NCBI RefSeq assembly: GCF_000384155.1
Contig: NZ_KB913031.1
Span: 496,001-560,000 of the forward strand
DNA: 64,000 bases
Reading direction: 5' to 3'
From: Methylophilus sp. 42
GTDB taxonomy: Bacteria > Pseudomonadota > Gammaproteobacteria > Burkholderiales > Methylophilaceae
Positions 27,822 to 37,330 of this stretch are shown here, piece by piece. Each line of letters opens with the position of its first letter. Within the stretch, counting starts at the first letter, position 1. Both the position numbers and the translations under genes were made by a program. The notes under the pieces are model-generated. The model had not been told where the DNA came from, made no database searches, and was given only the letters and a program-made list of their open reading frames with translations.

Positions 27822-29051
27822 ATGTTAAAAACAATAGCGATCAAAGAAGTGCGTTTGGGGATGTATATCCAAGAGCTGAAAGGCCCGTGGATGGACCATC
27901 CGTTTTGGCGTAGCAAATTTGTGCTGAATGATCCTGTTGATTTGCAAAAGTTAAGAGCAAGCCATTTGCAGCAGGTGGTGATTGATATCAGCCAGGGATT
28001 GGATGTGCTGCCCGAGCCTGATGTTGTTGAGCGCCAGCTCACGGATAAAGAAATGGCGATGCTGAAGCTGGATGGGCCCGTTGTGGCCGAGAATACCAGT
28101 GCCGAAAAGTTAAAGTCGACCACACTGGAAGCTGAGCGTGAGCAGGCCGCCAAGATTATTGCTTCTTCGCGTCGAGCGATTGAGTCCATGTTTAAAGATT
28201 TGCGCATGGGCAAGGCCATCGAGGCCGAAGCCGTGATGCCGCTGGTGGAAGAAATCTCGGCCTCAGTCACGCGCAATGTGCATGCGCTGATTAGCCTGGT
28301 GCGTTTAAAAACAGTCGATGATTACACCTATATGCATTCGGTGGCTGTCTGTGCACTGATGACTGCGCTCGGTAAAGAGCTTAAATTGTCCGAAACCGAA
28401 GTGAAGCAAGCCGGGTTGGCTGGCTTGATGCACGATATGGGCAAAGCCGGGATTCCGTTGCAGATTTTGAATAAACCGGGCTCGCTCACCGATAACGAAT
28501 TTGATGTCATTCGCCAACATCCCCAGTTAGGGCATGACATGCTGGTAAAAGCCAATATATCCGATGCTGTGACGCTGGACGTGTGTTTGCATCACCATGA
28601 AAAAATGGATGGCTCTGGCTATCCTGAGCATTTAAGTGGTGATCAGATGACGATTTTTGCCAAGATGGGGGCGATCTGTGATGTTTATGACGCAGTGACT
28701 TCGACCCGCGCCTATAAACCGGCCTGGGAGCCGGGCATGGCCCTTAAACGCATGGCGAGCTGGAGTGGTCACTTTGACACCGAAGTGTTTAAAGCCTTTG
28801 TCAAAAGTCTGGGTATTTATCCGATCGGTACCGTGGTCATGTTGAAGTCTGGTCGTTTGGCCGTGGTGGTCAAGCAAACGCCCGATAGCTTGCTCAAGCC
28901 GGTCGTCAAAGCATTCTTCTCAACGAAGTCGAAAATACATATCCCGGTAATAGAGCTTGATTTGTCAAAAGGCATGGATGAGATTATCGGCAACGACTCT
29001 GCCACCACCTGGGGCGTGGGCAACATTGATCATTTATGGACCAACCATTGA
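27822..29051 (+). CDS. HD-GYP domain cyclic di-GMP phosphodiesterase
   Basis: A 409-residue protein. Residues 1-125 form a DUF3391-type N-terminal domain (IKEVRLGMYIQELKGPW), followed by the HD-GYP domain with metal ligands in LMHDMGKAGIPL, HHHEKMDGSGYP and the GYP motif in GSGYPEHLSG, so it should hydrolyse c-di-GMP to GMP. No membrane helices. Monocistronic, convergent with topA through a shared terminator. Together with the EAL/GGDEF protein 5 kb away it points to c-di-GMP signalling. Confidence 0.92.
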   Translation: MLKTIAIKEVRLGMYIQELKGPWMDHPFWRSKFVLNDPVDLQKLRASHLQQVVIDISQGLDVLPEPDVVERQLTDKEMAMLKLDGPVVAENTSAEKLKSTTLEAEREQAAKIIASSRRAIESMFKDLRMGKAIEAEAVMPLVEEISASVTRNVHALISLVRLKTVDDYTYMHSVAVCALMTALGKELKLSETEVKQAGLAGLMHDMGKAGIPLQILNKPGSLTDNEFDVIRQHPQLGHDMLVKANISDAVTLDVCLHHHEKMDGSGYPEHLSGDQMTIFAKMGAICDVYDAVTSTRAYKPAWEPGMALKRMASWSGHFDTEVFKAFVKSLGIYPIGTVVMLKSGRLAVVVKQTPDSLLKPVVKAFFSTKSKIHIPVIELDLSKGMDEIIGNDSATTWGVGNIDHLWTNH

Positions 29052-29081
29052 GTGCGGGATTAGGTACATGCTTGGTGACGT

Positions 29082-29109
29082 AAAAAAAGGAGCCGATGGC
29101 TCCTTTTTT
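29082..29109. terminator. bidirectional terminator between HD-GYP gene and topA
   Basis: AAAAAAGGAGCC-GAT-GGCTCCTTTTTT, symmetrical, between convergent genes. Confidence 0.93.
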
Positions 29110-29121
29110 AGTCTGCGTCGT

Positions 29122-31749
29122 TTATTCTTCTGCCGGTTTTTTAGTCCGCTTGCTGGTGGCCGCTTTGGTGGTGCTGGCTTTCTTAGTGGCGGTTTTCTTC
29201 ACTGTGGTTTTTGTAGTAGCTGTTTTTGCCGCAGCCGTTTTGGGCGCTGCGGCTTTCTTCGCCGCTGGTTTTTTAGCTGCTGGTTTTTTGCCGGTTTTGC
29301 CCCCGTTTTTGGCGGCTTTTTCTACCAGCAATTCCAGGGCCTGTTCTACCGTGAGCTCTTCTGGTGTGACGCTCTTAGGCAGCGTGGCGCGGATACCGTT
29401 GTGTTGCACATAAGGGCCAAAGCGACCAGAAAACACCTCAATACGACCTTCACCTGATGGGTGTTCACCCAGGTCTGCCAGTGGCGTCGGCCCATTCGCG
29501 GCGGCCAGCAGTTTCACGGCACCTTCGAGGTCTATGCTAAACACACTCTCGGTTTTGGGGATCGATTTAAACTTGCTATCGTGGTTCACATACGGCCCAA
29601 AGCGGCCAATATTGGCGACAATTTTTTTACCTGTTTCTGGATGTTGGCCCAGGTCGCGTGGCAAACTCAGCAACATATGTGCGGTGTCGATATTGACCTG
29701 GCTCAGCGGAATTTCTTTGGGGATGCTGACGCGTTTAGGTTTTTTCTTGTCGCCTTCTACCGGCTGACCCACTTGTAAATAAGGGCCATACGGGCCATTC
29801 ATCAGGTAAATGTCTTTTTGCGTATCGACATCCTGCCCGATCACCACTGGCTCGCTGGCCATATTGGCTTCGCCATCCAGATTGCGTTTGTAATCGCACT
29901 TGGGTGTGGCGTTATAGCCGGTACAGCCAATAAAGCTACCGTAGCGGCTGAGCTGTTTCTGTAACTGACGGCCACATTTAGGGCACATCTCATCGATCAG
30001 TTCGTTACCTGGGCGCTCCACATCAGCTTTGACCTGAATCTGCTGGTTAAAGCCCTGCCAGAACTTGTCCATGACGGGCACCCAGTCCAGGTTACCTTCG
30101 GCAATTTCGTCCAGCTCATTTTCCAGCTTGGCGGTAAAGTCGTAGTCGACATACTGGGTGAAATGCTCGGTGAGGAATTTATTCACCACGCGGCCTACAT
30201 CCGTCGGCGTAAAACGTTTTTTATCCAGCACCACATATTCGCGGTCTTGCAGCGTTGAGATAATGCTGGCGTAAGTCGAAGGGCGGCCAATGCCATACTC
30301 TTCGAGTGCTTTGACCAGGCTGGCTTCTGAATAGCGCGGTGGCGGCTCGGTAAAATGTTGTTCGCCGAAAATTCTCTCAACAGTCAACACCTCGCCAGTT
30401 TCCAGATGCGGCAACTTGGCTTCAGCATCTTCGTCCTCTTTATCATCGTCCTTGCCTTCCATATAGACGGCAATAAAGCCAGGGAAGACCAGCGTTTGGC
30501 CCGTGGCGCGGAAGAGGTTGGCATCTGTGCCGACCGCCAAATCCACGCTCACAGCATCATATTTGGCCTGTGTCATTTGGCAGGCCAGGGTACGCTTCCA
30601 GATCATTTCATACAATTTGAACTGTTCGTCGTTCAAGTATTGGCGCACGCTGGCAGGGGTACGTGTAATATCGGTCGGGCGAATCGCCTCGTGCGCCTCT
30701 TGCGCATTCTTGGCTTTGGTTTTGTACATGATAGGTGACTTGGGCAGGTAGTCTGCGTCAAAGTGCTTTTTCACGTAATCGCGGATTTGCATCACGGCTT
30801 CGGCTGCCAGGCTGAATGAGTCGGTACGCATATAGGTAATCAAACCGACCGTGCCGCTACCAACGTCCATGCCCTCGTATAATTGCTGCGCGACGCGCAT
30901 GGCGCGGCTGGTAGTAAAGCCCAGCTTGCGCACGGCTTCCTGTTGCAGGGTAGACGTGGTGAACGGTGCGGCCGGGCTGCGGCTGCGTTGTTTTTTCTCC
31001 ACCCGCGTGACCGTGGTTTTGCCAGCCGAGGCCAGCAATAACTTGCCCACAATGTCCGCTTGCTGATCATGGTTGGTGACGGTGAATTGTTCTACTTTCT
31101 GGCCATTGAGTTGTACCAGTCTGGCATCAAAGCCATGGGCATGCTTGAGCGCGCCCATATGGATGCTCCAGTATTCCTGGCTGGTAAAGGCTTCAATTTC
31201 CAGCTCGCGTTCTACAATCAGGCGCAGTGCCGGGCTTTGTACGCGGCCCGCGGACAAACCACGACGGATTTTCTTCCACAGCAACGGTGATAAGTTAAAG
31301 CCGACCAGGTAGTCCAGCGCGCGCCGCGCTTGCTGCGCGTTGACCAGATCCATGGAAATATCACGCGGATGGTCAATGGCGTGTTTCACCGCGGTTTGCG
31401 TAATTTCATTGAACTCTACGCGTTTTACCAGCTTGTTTTTGATCAGCTTTTTTTCTGCCAGAATCTCGGCAATATGCCACGAGATGGCTTCACCTTCGCG
31501 GTCCGGGTCGGTTGCCAGATAAATGCTGTCGGCATTTTTTACGGCTTTGGCAATGGCATCGACGTGTTTGCTGTTGCGGTCGATGATGTCGTACTTCATG
31601 GCGAACTGCTGCGTCGGGTCCACGGCGCCATTTTTAGGGATCAGGTCGCGCACATGCCCGTAAGAAGCCAGGACCTCAAAATCACCGCCCAAATATTTTT
31701 TGAGGGTTTTGGCCTTGGAGGGAGATTCAACGATCAGCAGTTTTGACAT
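29122..31749 (-). CDS. topA: DNA topoisomerase I
   Basis: An 875-residue type IA topoisomerase that relaxes negative supercoils. Order: Toprim domain (LLIVESPSKAKTLKKYLG... and YLATDPDREGEAISWHI), the catalytic domain with Tyr306 in GLITYMRTDS, a single C4 zinc ribbon (CPKCG ... IGCTGY ... PKCDY), topoisomerase C-terminal repeats (FGPYVNHDSKFKSIP, SGRFGPYVQHNG) and a ~58-residue Lys/Ala/Thr-rich basic tail (KKPAAKKPAAKKAAA...) that should bind DNA. The tail sets it apart from the E. coli enzyme, which has three zinc domains. Confidence 0.97.
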   Translation of the reverse strand: MSKLLIVESPSKAKTLKKYLGGDFEVLASYGHVRDLIPKNGAVDPTQQFAMKYDIIDRNSKHVDAIAKAVKNADSIYLATDPDREGEAISWHIAEILAEKKLIKNKLVKRVEFNEITQTAVKHAIDHPRDISMDLVNAQQARRALDYLVGFNLSPLLWKKIRRGLSAGRVQSPALRLIVERELEIEAFTSQEYWSIHMGALKHAHGFDARLVQLNGQKVEQFTVTNHDQQADIVGKLLLASAGKTTVTRVEKKQRSRSPAAPFTTSTLQQEAVRKLGFTTSRAMRVAQQLYEGMDVGSGTVGLITYMRTDSFSLAAEAVMQIRDYVKKHFDADYLPKSPIMYKTKAKNAQEAHEAIRPTDITRTPASVRQYLNDEQFKLYEMIWKRTLACQMTQAKYDAVSVDLAVGTDANLFRATGQTLVFPGFIAVYMEGKDDDKEDEDAEAKLPHLETGEVLTVERIFGEQHFTEPPPRYSEASLVKALEEYGIGRPSTYASIISTLQDREYVVLDKKRFTPTDVGRVVNKFLTEHFTQYVDYDFTAKLENELDEIAEGNLDWVPVMDKFWQGFNQQIQVKADVERPGNELIDEMCPKCGRQLQKQLSRYGSFIGCTGYNATPKCDYKRNLDGEANMASEPVVIGQDVDTQKDIYLMNGPYGPYLQVGQPVEGDKKKPKRVSIPKEIPLSQVNIDTAHMLLSLPRDLGQHPETGKKIVANIGRFGPYVNHDSKFKSIPKTESVFSIDLEGAVKLLAAANGPTPLADLGEHPSGEGRIEVFSGRFGPYVQHNGIRATLPKSVTPEELTVEQALELLVEKAAKNGGKTGKKPAAKKPAAKKAAAPKTAAAKTATTKTTVKKTATKKASTTKAATSKRTKKPAEE

Positions 31750-31814
31750 TGAGCAGTCTGTGTAAGAGTTGGCTAGATAATAGCAAGCGTTTTAACTACT
31801 AGACAATATATCGG

Positions 31815-31846
31815 TGCGGAAAGTCATCAATTAAGGTCTTTCCGCA
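31815..31846 (-). terminator. hairpin downstream of ttcA (no T-run)
   Basis: TGCGGAAAG / CTTTCCGCA with a 14-nt loop, 14 nt past the ttcA stop. It lacks a T-run, so it may be a weak terminator or an mRNA-stabilising hairpin. Confidence 0.4.
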
Positions 31847-31859
31847 TCAAAACGTTGTG

Positions 31860-32801
31860 TTATTCCTCAGTGGTGACTGTCATCGGGAATGGTTTGCGTG
31901 CAAACTCGATGCGTTTGTCATCCTGAGTGGCAATCGACAATGCCATGTCGTTGCTGGCAAATTTTTCGTGGTCAAACATCGGGTCTTCGTCTTCTTCCTT
32001 GGCCTGGCTCAGATGCTTGAAGTCATACAAGTCAAAGTCAGCCAGGTGTGAAGGCTCGACATTGCCAATCGCACGGAAGATGTTATTGATGCGCCCCGGT
32101 TGTTCGCGTTCCCAGTTATTGAGCATATCCTTGATTTTCTGGCGTTGCAGGTTTTCCTGGCTGCCACACAAATCACACGGAATAATCGGGAACTGCATGC
32201 CGCGCGCATAGCTGGCAATGTCTTTTTCGGCACAATAAGCCAATGGGCGGATCACCATAAACTCACCGCGGTTGGTGGCCAGTTTAGGTGGCATGGCCTT
32301 CATTTTGGCGCCGTAGAACATATTGAGGAACAAGGTTTGCACGATGTCGTCGCGGTGGTGGCCCAGGGCAATTTTATTGGCACCCAATTGCTGTGCGGTC
32401 GTATAAATAATGCCGCGGCGCAGGCGTGAGCACAGGCTGCAGGTGGTTTTGCCTTCGGGGATTTTTTCTTTCACAATGGAGTAAGTATCCGCTTCTACAA
32501 TGCGGTACTCCACGCCCAGTTTTTCCAGGTAGGCAGGCAAGATGTCTGCCGGGAAGCCTGGTTGTTTCTGGTCCAGGTTCATCGCAATCAATTTGAAGTT
32601 GATCGGTGCGCGCTCCTGCAAGGCCAGCAAAATCATTAACATGGCGTGGCTATCCTTGCCGCCGCTCATGCACACCAGCACGGTGTCACCTTCTTCAATC
32701 ATGTTGTAATCGCCAATAGCTTTCCCAGTCGCGCTAATCAACTGATTGCGCAGTTTGAGGAAGTTTTGGCTAACGTCGTCTGGATAATGTTTGGTCTTCA
32801 T
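31860..32801 (-). CDS. ttcA: tRNA 2-thiocytidine-32 synthetase
   Basis: A 313-residue ATP-PPase that thiolates C32 in certain tRNAs. PP-loop motif SGGKDS, the two CxxC pairs [10 protein letters not shown] and CDLCGSQEN that hold its iron-sulfur cluster, and [15 protein letters not shown] are all present. Begins at ATG 32799-32801, only 8 nt after TATAAT (32815-32810), suggesting a nearly leaderless mRNA. An acidic tail follows the core (residues about 260-313). Confidence 0.96.
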   Translation of the reverse strand: MKTKHYPDDVSQNFLKLRNQLISATGKAIGDYNMIEEGDTVLVCMSGGKDSHAMLMILLALQERAPINFKLIAMNLDQKQPGFPADILPAYLEKLGVEYRIVEADTYSIVKEKIPEGKTTCSLCSRLRRGIIYTTAQQLGANKIALGHHRDDIVQTLFLNMFYGAKMKAMPPKLATNRGEFMVIRPLAYCAEKDIASYARGMQFPIIPCDLCGSQENLQRQKIKDMLNNWEREQPGRINNIFRAIGNVEPSHLADFDLYDFKHLSQAKEEDEDPMFDHEKFASNDMALSIATQDDKRIEFARKPFPMTVTTEE

Positions 32802-32809
32802 AGGCGCGC

Positions 32810-32815
32810 ATTATA
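32810..32815 (-). promoter_or_regulatory. TATAAT -10 box 8 nt before ttcA
   Basis: Perfect consensus on the minus strand; the expected start site is 1-2 nt before the ATG. No convincing -35 was found by eye. Confidence 0.5.
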
Positions 32816-32865
32816 GCGGAAAGCGAGGCAAAGTCACGCTAAGTCTTTGATTATTCTGGTTGATT

Positions 32866-33195
32866 TTATTCGGATAAAGAAACATCAGCATCGCAAGCTG
32901 TTCCTGCCGCGATCCAGCGCTTGAATAAACGGCTGGCCGATGCATTCATGTTTTCTGGCAGCCACCATAAAAAGCGCGCCGGTTCACTGACCATGCCACA
33001 TAAATAACGCTGGGTCTGGTCACTCCAAATCAGCGCCCGGCATGGTGCCTCATGTGGCCACAGCAATGCCAGGCTGACCGGGCAGGGCTCGGCGGCACAA
33101 CAGACGCCACAGCCGTTACACGCTGCACCCAAAGCGGGTTTGTGCGGAGCCTGCGCGTGTATGGTGATGGTTTGTGACTGGGCTTTCTTGGCCAC
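32866..33195 (-). CDS. YkgJ-type cysteine cluster protein
   Basis: A 109-residue protein starting GTG at 33193-33195, 1 nt overlapping the stop of the upstream reductase gene (TAGTG). Six or more Cys are clustered: ACNGCGVCCAAEPCP, then C in PCRAL and YLCGM, the UPF0153/YkgJ pattern, suggesting zinc or iron-sulfur binding. Function unknown. Coupled to the pteridine reductase. Confidence 0.8.
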   Translation of the reverse strand: MAKKAQSQTITIHAQAPHKPALGAACNGCGVCCAAEPCPVSLALLWPHEAPCRALIWSDQTQRYLCGMVSEPARFLWWLPENMNASASRLFKRWIAAGTACDADVSLSE

Positions 33196-33947
33196 TATAA
33201 ACTCAAATTGCGTCCGCCATCGACTGCCAGCACGTGGCCGGTAATAAATGGCGCATCATAAATCAAGAATTTGACTGCTTTGGCAATGTCGGATGGTTCG
33301 CCTGTGCGTTTGAGCAAGGTTTGGTTAATGACTTGCTGGCGGTAGACCTCATCAAATTCCTGGTTATCATCTGGCCATAACACCGGGCCTGGGGCAACGG
33401 CGTTTACCCTGACCTCGGGGCCGAGCTCCTGCGCCAGCGATTTGGTCAGGCTGACCAGCCCAGCCTTGGCCGCACTGTAAACAATATAGTGCTTTTTCGG
33501 GCGCTCAATATGCATGTCGGTAATATTGACGATGCAGCCCTGACTGGCACGCAAAGCATCCGCCGCCGCCTGGCTTAAAAACAGCGGTGCTTTCAGGTTA
33601 CTGCCCATCAGCTCTTCCCATTGTGCGGTATCTATCTGGCCGAGTTTGGTCGGGTAATAACTGGAAGCATTGTTGATTAGCGCATCAAGTCGGCCAAAGC
33701 GTTGCAAGGCAGAGGTGATCAGTTGCGATAATGCGGGCATATCGAGCAAATTTGCTTGTGCGATTACCACGCTGTCAGGCCGCGCCTGATTGAGCTCTGT
33801 TTGCAAGGCAAGCGCTTCGTCTGCACTGGTGTGGTAATGCAACAGAATATTGGCGCCTTGACGGTGTAGCTCGCGGGTGATGGCGGCGCCGACACGTTTG
33901 GCACCACCAGTAATCAGCACGACTTTAGAAGCGGAAGGGGAATTCAC
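33195..33947 (-). CDS. pteridine reductase (FolM/PTR1-like short-chain dehydrogenase)
   Basis: A 250-residue NADPH-dependent reductase. The cofactor motif is TGGAKRVG, the Arg-containing version typical of pteridine reductases, rather than TGxxxGxG; the catalytic Tyr-Lys is in YSAAKAG and the Asn-Ala-Ser block in INNASSYYPT. It probably reduces dihydropterins or dihydrofolate and so could serve folate or pterin cofactor supply. It is followed by the cysteine-cluster gene and is divergent from the MidA-type gene. Confidence 0.86.
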   Translation of the reverse strand: MNSPSASKVVLITGGAKRVGAAITRELHRQGANILLHYHTSADEALALQTELNQARPDSVVIAQANLLDMPALSQLITSALQRFGRLDALINNASSYYPTKLGQIDTAQWEELMGSNLKAPLFLSQAAADALRASQGCIVNITDMHIERPKKHYIVYSAAKAGLVSLTKSLAQELGPEVRVNAVAPGPVLWPDDNQEFDEVYRQQVINQTLLKRTGEPSDIAKAVKFLIYDAPFITGHVLAVDGGRNLSL

Positions 33948-33977
33948 GTTGGTCTCTTTATTCTGGACTGGTCACAT

Positions 33978-33983
33978 TATAAT
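33978..33983 (+). promoter_or_regulatory. TATAAT -10 box 6 nt before the MidA-type gene
   Basis: Perfect consensus; the expected transcription start coincides with the ATG at 33990, so the mRNA may be leaderless. No good -35. Confidence 0.5.
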
Positions 33984-33989
33984 GGCTGA

Positions 33990-35159
33990 ATGACTGCTCA
34001 ACCGAATTCTTCTCGATTACCGGCACTGGATGCCGCGGCGCAACAACACAGCGACACACTACTTGCATACATTCAGCAGCGGGTGCAGCAGCAAGGTGGC
34101 TGGATTTCATTTGCCGACTATATGCAGATGGCACTTTATACGCCCCACCTAGGCTATTACAGCGGCGATGCCAATAAGTTCGGGCTTGGTGGCGATTTTG
34201 TCACTGCACCGGAAATTTCCCCCTTATTTGCACAGGCCTTGGCCAACCAGGTCGCGCAGGTGCTACAGACGACTGCGGGCAATGTGCTGGAACTAGGGGC
34301 TGGTACGGGTAAATTGGCGGCAGGCTTACTGCTGCGGCTGGCAGAGCTGGAACAGCTGCCGCAGCATTATTTTATTCTTGAGGTAAGCGCTAACTTGCGA
34401 CAGCGGCAGCAAGAATACCTGCAAAGTGTATTGCCAGCAGCCTTATATTCTCGCCTGCAGTGGCTGGATGCGTTACCAGAGGCCTTGACCGGCGTTGTGG
34501 TTGGTAATGAGGTCTTAGATGCCATTCCTGTGCATGTGGTTGAATGGCGAGCCGGGCAGTGGCTGGAGCGTGGTGTTGGGTTTGATCAGCAATTAGTGTG
34601 GCAAACACAACTGCTGCAAGACCTGTCACTGGTGGCGGCAATTGATGCGCACCACTTACCTGACGGGTATATCACCGAAGTGTGCCCGGCCGCGCAAGGT
34701 TTGATTGCCAGTCTTGCCACCATGTTGGTGCGTGGCCTGGTATTGATGCCTGACTACGGGTTTGCTGCAAGTGAGTACTACCATCCGCAACGTGCGCAGG
34801 GGACATTGATGTGTCATTACCAGCATTATGCGCATGATAATCCATTGATCTATCCTGGCCTGCAGGATATCACTGCCCATGTGGATTTCACTGCGATGGC
34901 AGAAGCCGCGGTGGTGCATGGGCTGGATTGTGCGGGATATACCAACCAGGCGCAGTTCTTAATCAACTGTGGTATTTTGCAGTTGCTGCAACAGGTGCCA
35001 CCGGAAGAAAGTGCGCGCTATTTGCCTATGGTGGCGGCAGTGCAAAAACTGCTATCTCCGGCGGAGATGGGGGAGTTGTTTAAAGTCTTGGCGCTGAGTA
35101 AAGGACTGGCATTGCCGTTGATGGGATTTTTGCAGGGGGATAAGCGGCATCAGTTGTAA
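33990..35159 (+). CDS. MidA-family class I SAM-dependent methyltransferase
   Basis: A 389-residue protein of the DUF185/MidA (NDUFAF7) family. Conserved start block MALYTPHLGYYSGDANKFGLGGDFVTAPEISPLF, then the SAM motif VLELGAGTGKLA (only short parts quoted), VGNEVLDAIPVHVVE and LMPDYGFAASEYYHPQR. The mitochondrial relative methylates an Arg in respiratory complex I; the bacterial target is not established. The start has TATAAT 6 nt upstream and lies divergent to the pteridine reductase. Confidence 0.9.
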   Translation: MTAQPNSSRLPALDAAAQQHSDTLLAYIQQRVQQQGGWISFADYMQMALYTPHLGYYSGDANKFGLGGDFVTAPEISPLFAQALANQVAQVLQTTAGNVLELGAGTGKLAAGLLLRLAELEQLPQHYFILEVSANLRQRQQEYLQSVLPAALYSRLQWLDALPEALTGVVVGNEVLDAIPVHVVEWRAGQWLERGVGFDQQLVWQTQLLQDLSLVAAIDAHHLPDGYITEVCPAAQGLIASLATMLVRGLVLMPDYGFAASEYYHPQRAQGTLMCHYQHYAHDNPLIYPGLQDITAHVDFTAMAEAAVVHGLDCAGYTNQAQFLINCGILQLLQQVPPEESARYLPMVAAVQKLLSPAEMGELFKVLALSKGLALPLMGFLQGDKRHQL

Positions 35160-35219
35160 TGGTTGTTTTTTTGATTTGGTGTAGAAGGTAATTCTTTAGG
35201 TCTTTGATGTGACGTTGTG

Positions 35220-35768
35220 TTTCGCTTTTACAGCGAGTTACTTTTCTTTGCTTGCACAAAGAACAAGTAACCAAAAGAAAGTGCACCCCAACTTCCGCTT
35301 GTATCCTGCGCTACTCGGATTGCCGGGCGTCCATCGAAACTCGCCCTGACAAGCCACACAAGACGTGGCTTGTTGCGGAGCTCAGACAGCCGATGGCCGA
35401 AGACTCCCGTCAACCCTGCGTTGCTCGGCGCGGCAGATGGGGACCCCGAACACCTAATGAACGCCACCATTAGTGCTTTTAACAAACCAATCTGTTTTTG
35501 AAACCGTTCAAATTGTTACGCTGTGAGTTTGGCGAGATAAATCCCATTCCATCACGCTGAGTAGCGGAGACAAAGTAAGAGTAGAGGGAGCGACTGTTCG
35601 AATCCCGCAGCAGCTCACGTTTTGTGTGAGCTGCCAGGTTGAGTTTCGTGACCGCTTATTTTGTTGAGCAACGCAAGGGAGCCTTTAGGCCGTGATGGCT
35701 GGGTGCCCTCCTCTTTGGTTACTTTCTGAGGGGCAAGCATCAGAAAGTGACTCGCCGAGAGGCGAAAA
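35220..35768. repeat. noncoding element with hairpin-forming terminal inverted repeats
   Basis: This 549-bp stretch in the 35160-35830 gap has no supportable gene. Its left end (from about 35220) and the reverse complement of its right end (to about 35768) align over roughly 70 bp: TTTCGC, GCGAG, GTNACTTT, GCTTGC, GTAACCAAA and GCACCC recur in the same order. Each end also folds on itself: GTTACTTTTCTTTG...CAAAGAACAAGTAAC (35237-35271) and GTTACTTTCTGA...TCAGAAAGTGAC (35718-35751). Two interior hairpins with 9-bp stems and 7-nt loops lie at 35349-35373 and 35612-35636, and a smaller one at 35454-35473. From memory, GTTACTTTTCTTTG/CAAAG..GTAAC ends occur widely in Proteobacteria. A non-autonomous mobile element is the best guess. 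Confidence 0.7.
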
Positions 35769-35817
35769 GGGTACTTCAAATTAATACGCTATGTACGGTA
35801 AATAAAAGCACTTAAAG

Positions 35818-35823
35818 TATAAT
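35818..35823 (+). promoter_or_regulatory. TATAAT -10 box 7 nt before trmB
   Basis: Perfect consensus that overlaps an upstream in-frame ATG (35822), so the coding start must be ATG 35831; the expected start site is at or next to that ATG. Confidence 0.55.
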
Positions 35824-35830
35824 GCGCCCC

Positions 35831-36541
35831 ATGACCGAAATCGACCCAACCCCAGAATCTTCCGAAGTGCCTTACCAGCGTCGCATCCGTAGTTTTGTCT
35901 TACGCCAGGGGCGTTTGACCAAAGGCCAGGAGCGGGCCTTGCAGACGGCTTGGCCGACATTCGGGATTGAATATACCGATCAAGCGCTGGATGTGAGTCA
36001 GGCTTTTGGCCGCACTGAGAGCAAGAAAATTCTCGAAATCGGTTTTGGGATGGGCGATGCTACGGCAAAGATTGCACAAACCTTGCCCGACTGTGATTTC
36101 CTGGCAGTAGAGGTGCATACGCCTGGTGTCGGTAGTCTGCTCAAGTTGATGCAAGAAGGTGATATCAGCAATATCCGTATTATTCAGCATGATGCTGTTG
36201 AGGTGCTGCAGAATATGCTGGCGGACGCCTCGCTGGATGGTGTGCATATTTTCTTCCCGGATCCGTGGCACAAGAAGCGTCACCATAAGCGCCGCTTGAT
36301 TCAAGCGGAGTTTGTGCAGTTGTTATGCTCCAAATTGAAAGCGGGCGCTTACATTCATGTGGCGACTGATTGGCAGGAGTATGCCGAGTGGGTGTTGGAA
36401 GTGTTGCAAGGTGAAGCACAACTGCAAAATACGGCCGTAGATTATGCTGAAAAACCGTCTTACCGCCCGTTAACCAAGTTCGAGAATCGCGGTCTGAAGT
36501 TAGGCCACGGCGTGTGGGATCTGGTGTTTAAGCGGGATTAA
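35831..36541 (+). CDS. trmB: tRNA (guanine-46-N7)-methyltransferase
   Basis: A 236-residue enzyme from ATG 35831 (239 if started at 35822). Family pattern: [23 protein letters not shown]-binding [21 protein letters not shown], and [17 protein letters not shown] followed by [13 protein letters not shown]. It adds m7G46 to tRNAs. The predicted promoter gives a leaderless mRNA. Ended by a shared terminator with engB. Confidence 0.96.
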   Translation: MTEIDPTPESSEVPYQRRIRSFVLRQGRLTKGQERALQTAWPTFGIEYTDQALDVSQAFGRTESKKILEIGFGMGDATAKIAQTLPDCDFLAVEVHTPGVGSLLKLMQEGDISNIRIIQHDAVEVLQNMLADASLDGVHIFFPDPWHKKRHHKRRLIQAEFVQLLCSKLKAGAYIHVATDWQEYAEWVLEVLQGEAQLQNTAVDYAEKPSYRPLTKFENRGLKLGHGVWDLVFKRD

Positions 36542-36558
36542 TGGCTGATGCGTAGAAT

Positions 36559-36588
36559 AAAAAAAGCAGACTGATGTCTGCTTTTTTT
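36559..36588. terminator. bidirectional terminator between trmB and engB
   Basis: AAAAAGCAGAC-TGAT-GTCTGCTTTTT with T-run; it overlaps the engB stop codon. Confidence 0.92.
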
Positions 36589-37222
36589 ATTCGCTGGCAG
36601 CTGGTTCATCCTGCGCGTCGGCATCGTTGCCGAAAAACCATTCGCCAAGTACTTTTTCTGCCTCATCGACACCTTGCTTCTTCAGGCTGGAGAAGAGTTG
36701 CACGGTGATTTTTTCGCCCCAGCCTTCTTGCAATTCTTTGCGCACTTTGCCGATCAGGATGCTGGATTCGCTGCGTGATAACTTGTCACTCTTGGTCAGC
36801 AGGACATGCACCGGTTTGCCGGAAGGGCAAAACCAGTCCAGCATTTGCCTGTCTAGCGGTGTAAGCGGATGGCGGCTATCCATCACCAATACCAGTCCGG
36901 CCAGGCTTTGGCGTTCACTGAGGTAGCGTGACAATACATTTTGCCAATGCATGCGCATGGCCTCGGGCACTTTGGCATAGCCGTAACCAGGTAAATCGAC
37001 CAGGTGTTTGTCGTCGCCCAGCGTAAAGAAGTTAATCAGTTGCGTGCGGCCGGGTTGCTTACTGACAAAGGCCAGCCGGTTATGGTTGGCCAGGGTGTTT
37101 AATGCGCTGGATTTGCCCGCATTGGAGCGTCCGGCAAAAGCGACTTCGATGCCACTGGCAGGCGGAAGGTCACGCAGATGATGTGCCGACAGGTGAAAGC
37201 GGGCGTTTTGAAAAACTGGCAT
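36587..37222 (-). CDS. engB: ribosome-biogenesis GTPase EngB (YihA/YsxC)
   Basis: A 211-residue GTPase needed for large-subunit assembly. ATG 37220-37222 ([14 protein letters not shown]) is preferred to a TTG 7 codons upstream. Motifs: GRSNAGKSS (P-loop), PGRTQ (G2), [10 protein letters not shown] (G3), TKSDKLS (G4). Divergent from the cytochrome c4 gene, a common betaproteobacterial order (engB, cytochrome c4, resB, ccsA). Confidence 0.96.
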   Translation of the reverse strand: MPVFQNARFHLSAHHLRDLPPASGIEVAFAGRSNAGKSSALNTLANHNRLAFVSKQPGRTQLINFFTLGDDKHLVDLPGYGYAKVPEAMRMHWQNVLSRYLSERQSLAGLVLVMDSRHPLTPLDRQMLDWFCPSGKPVHVLLTKSDKLSRSESSILIGKVRKELQEGWGEKITVQLFSSLKKQGVDEAEKVLGEWFFGNDADAQDEPAASE

Positions 37223-37330
37223 GATGGAGTTGAGTTGCCTCAAGGTTTTATGGACTATTCAGCTGTGCATGCTATCACGAACAAGGTTTGTTTGATAAAA
37301 TGGCGCAGAATAAAAATGTTGGGGCATAGA

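Noticed and set aside
35252-35473. Short open frames (73-85 aa) inside the inverted-end element
   Set aside because: Their sequence follows the element's hairpins, not a protein family; such frames recur as spurious annotations.
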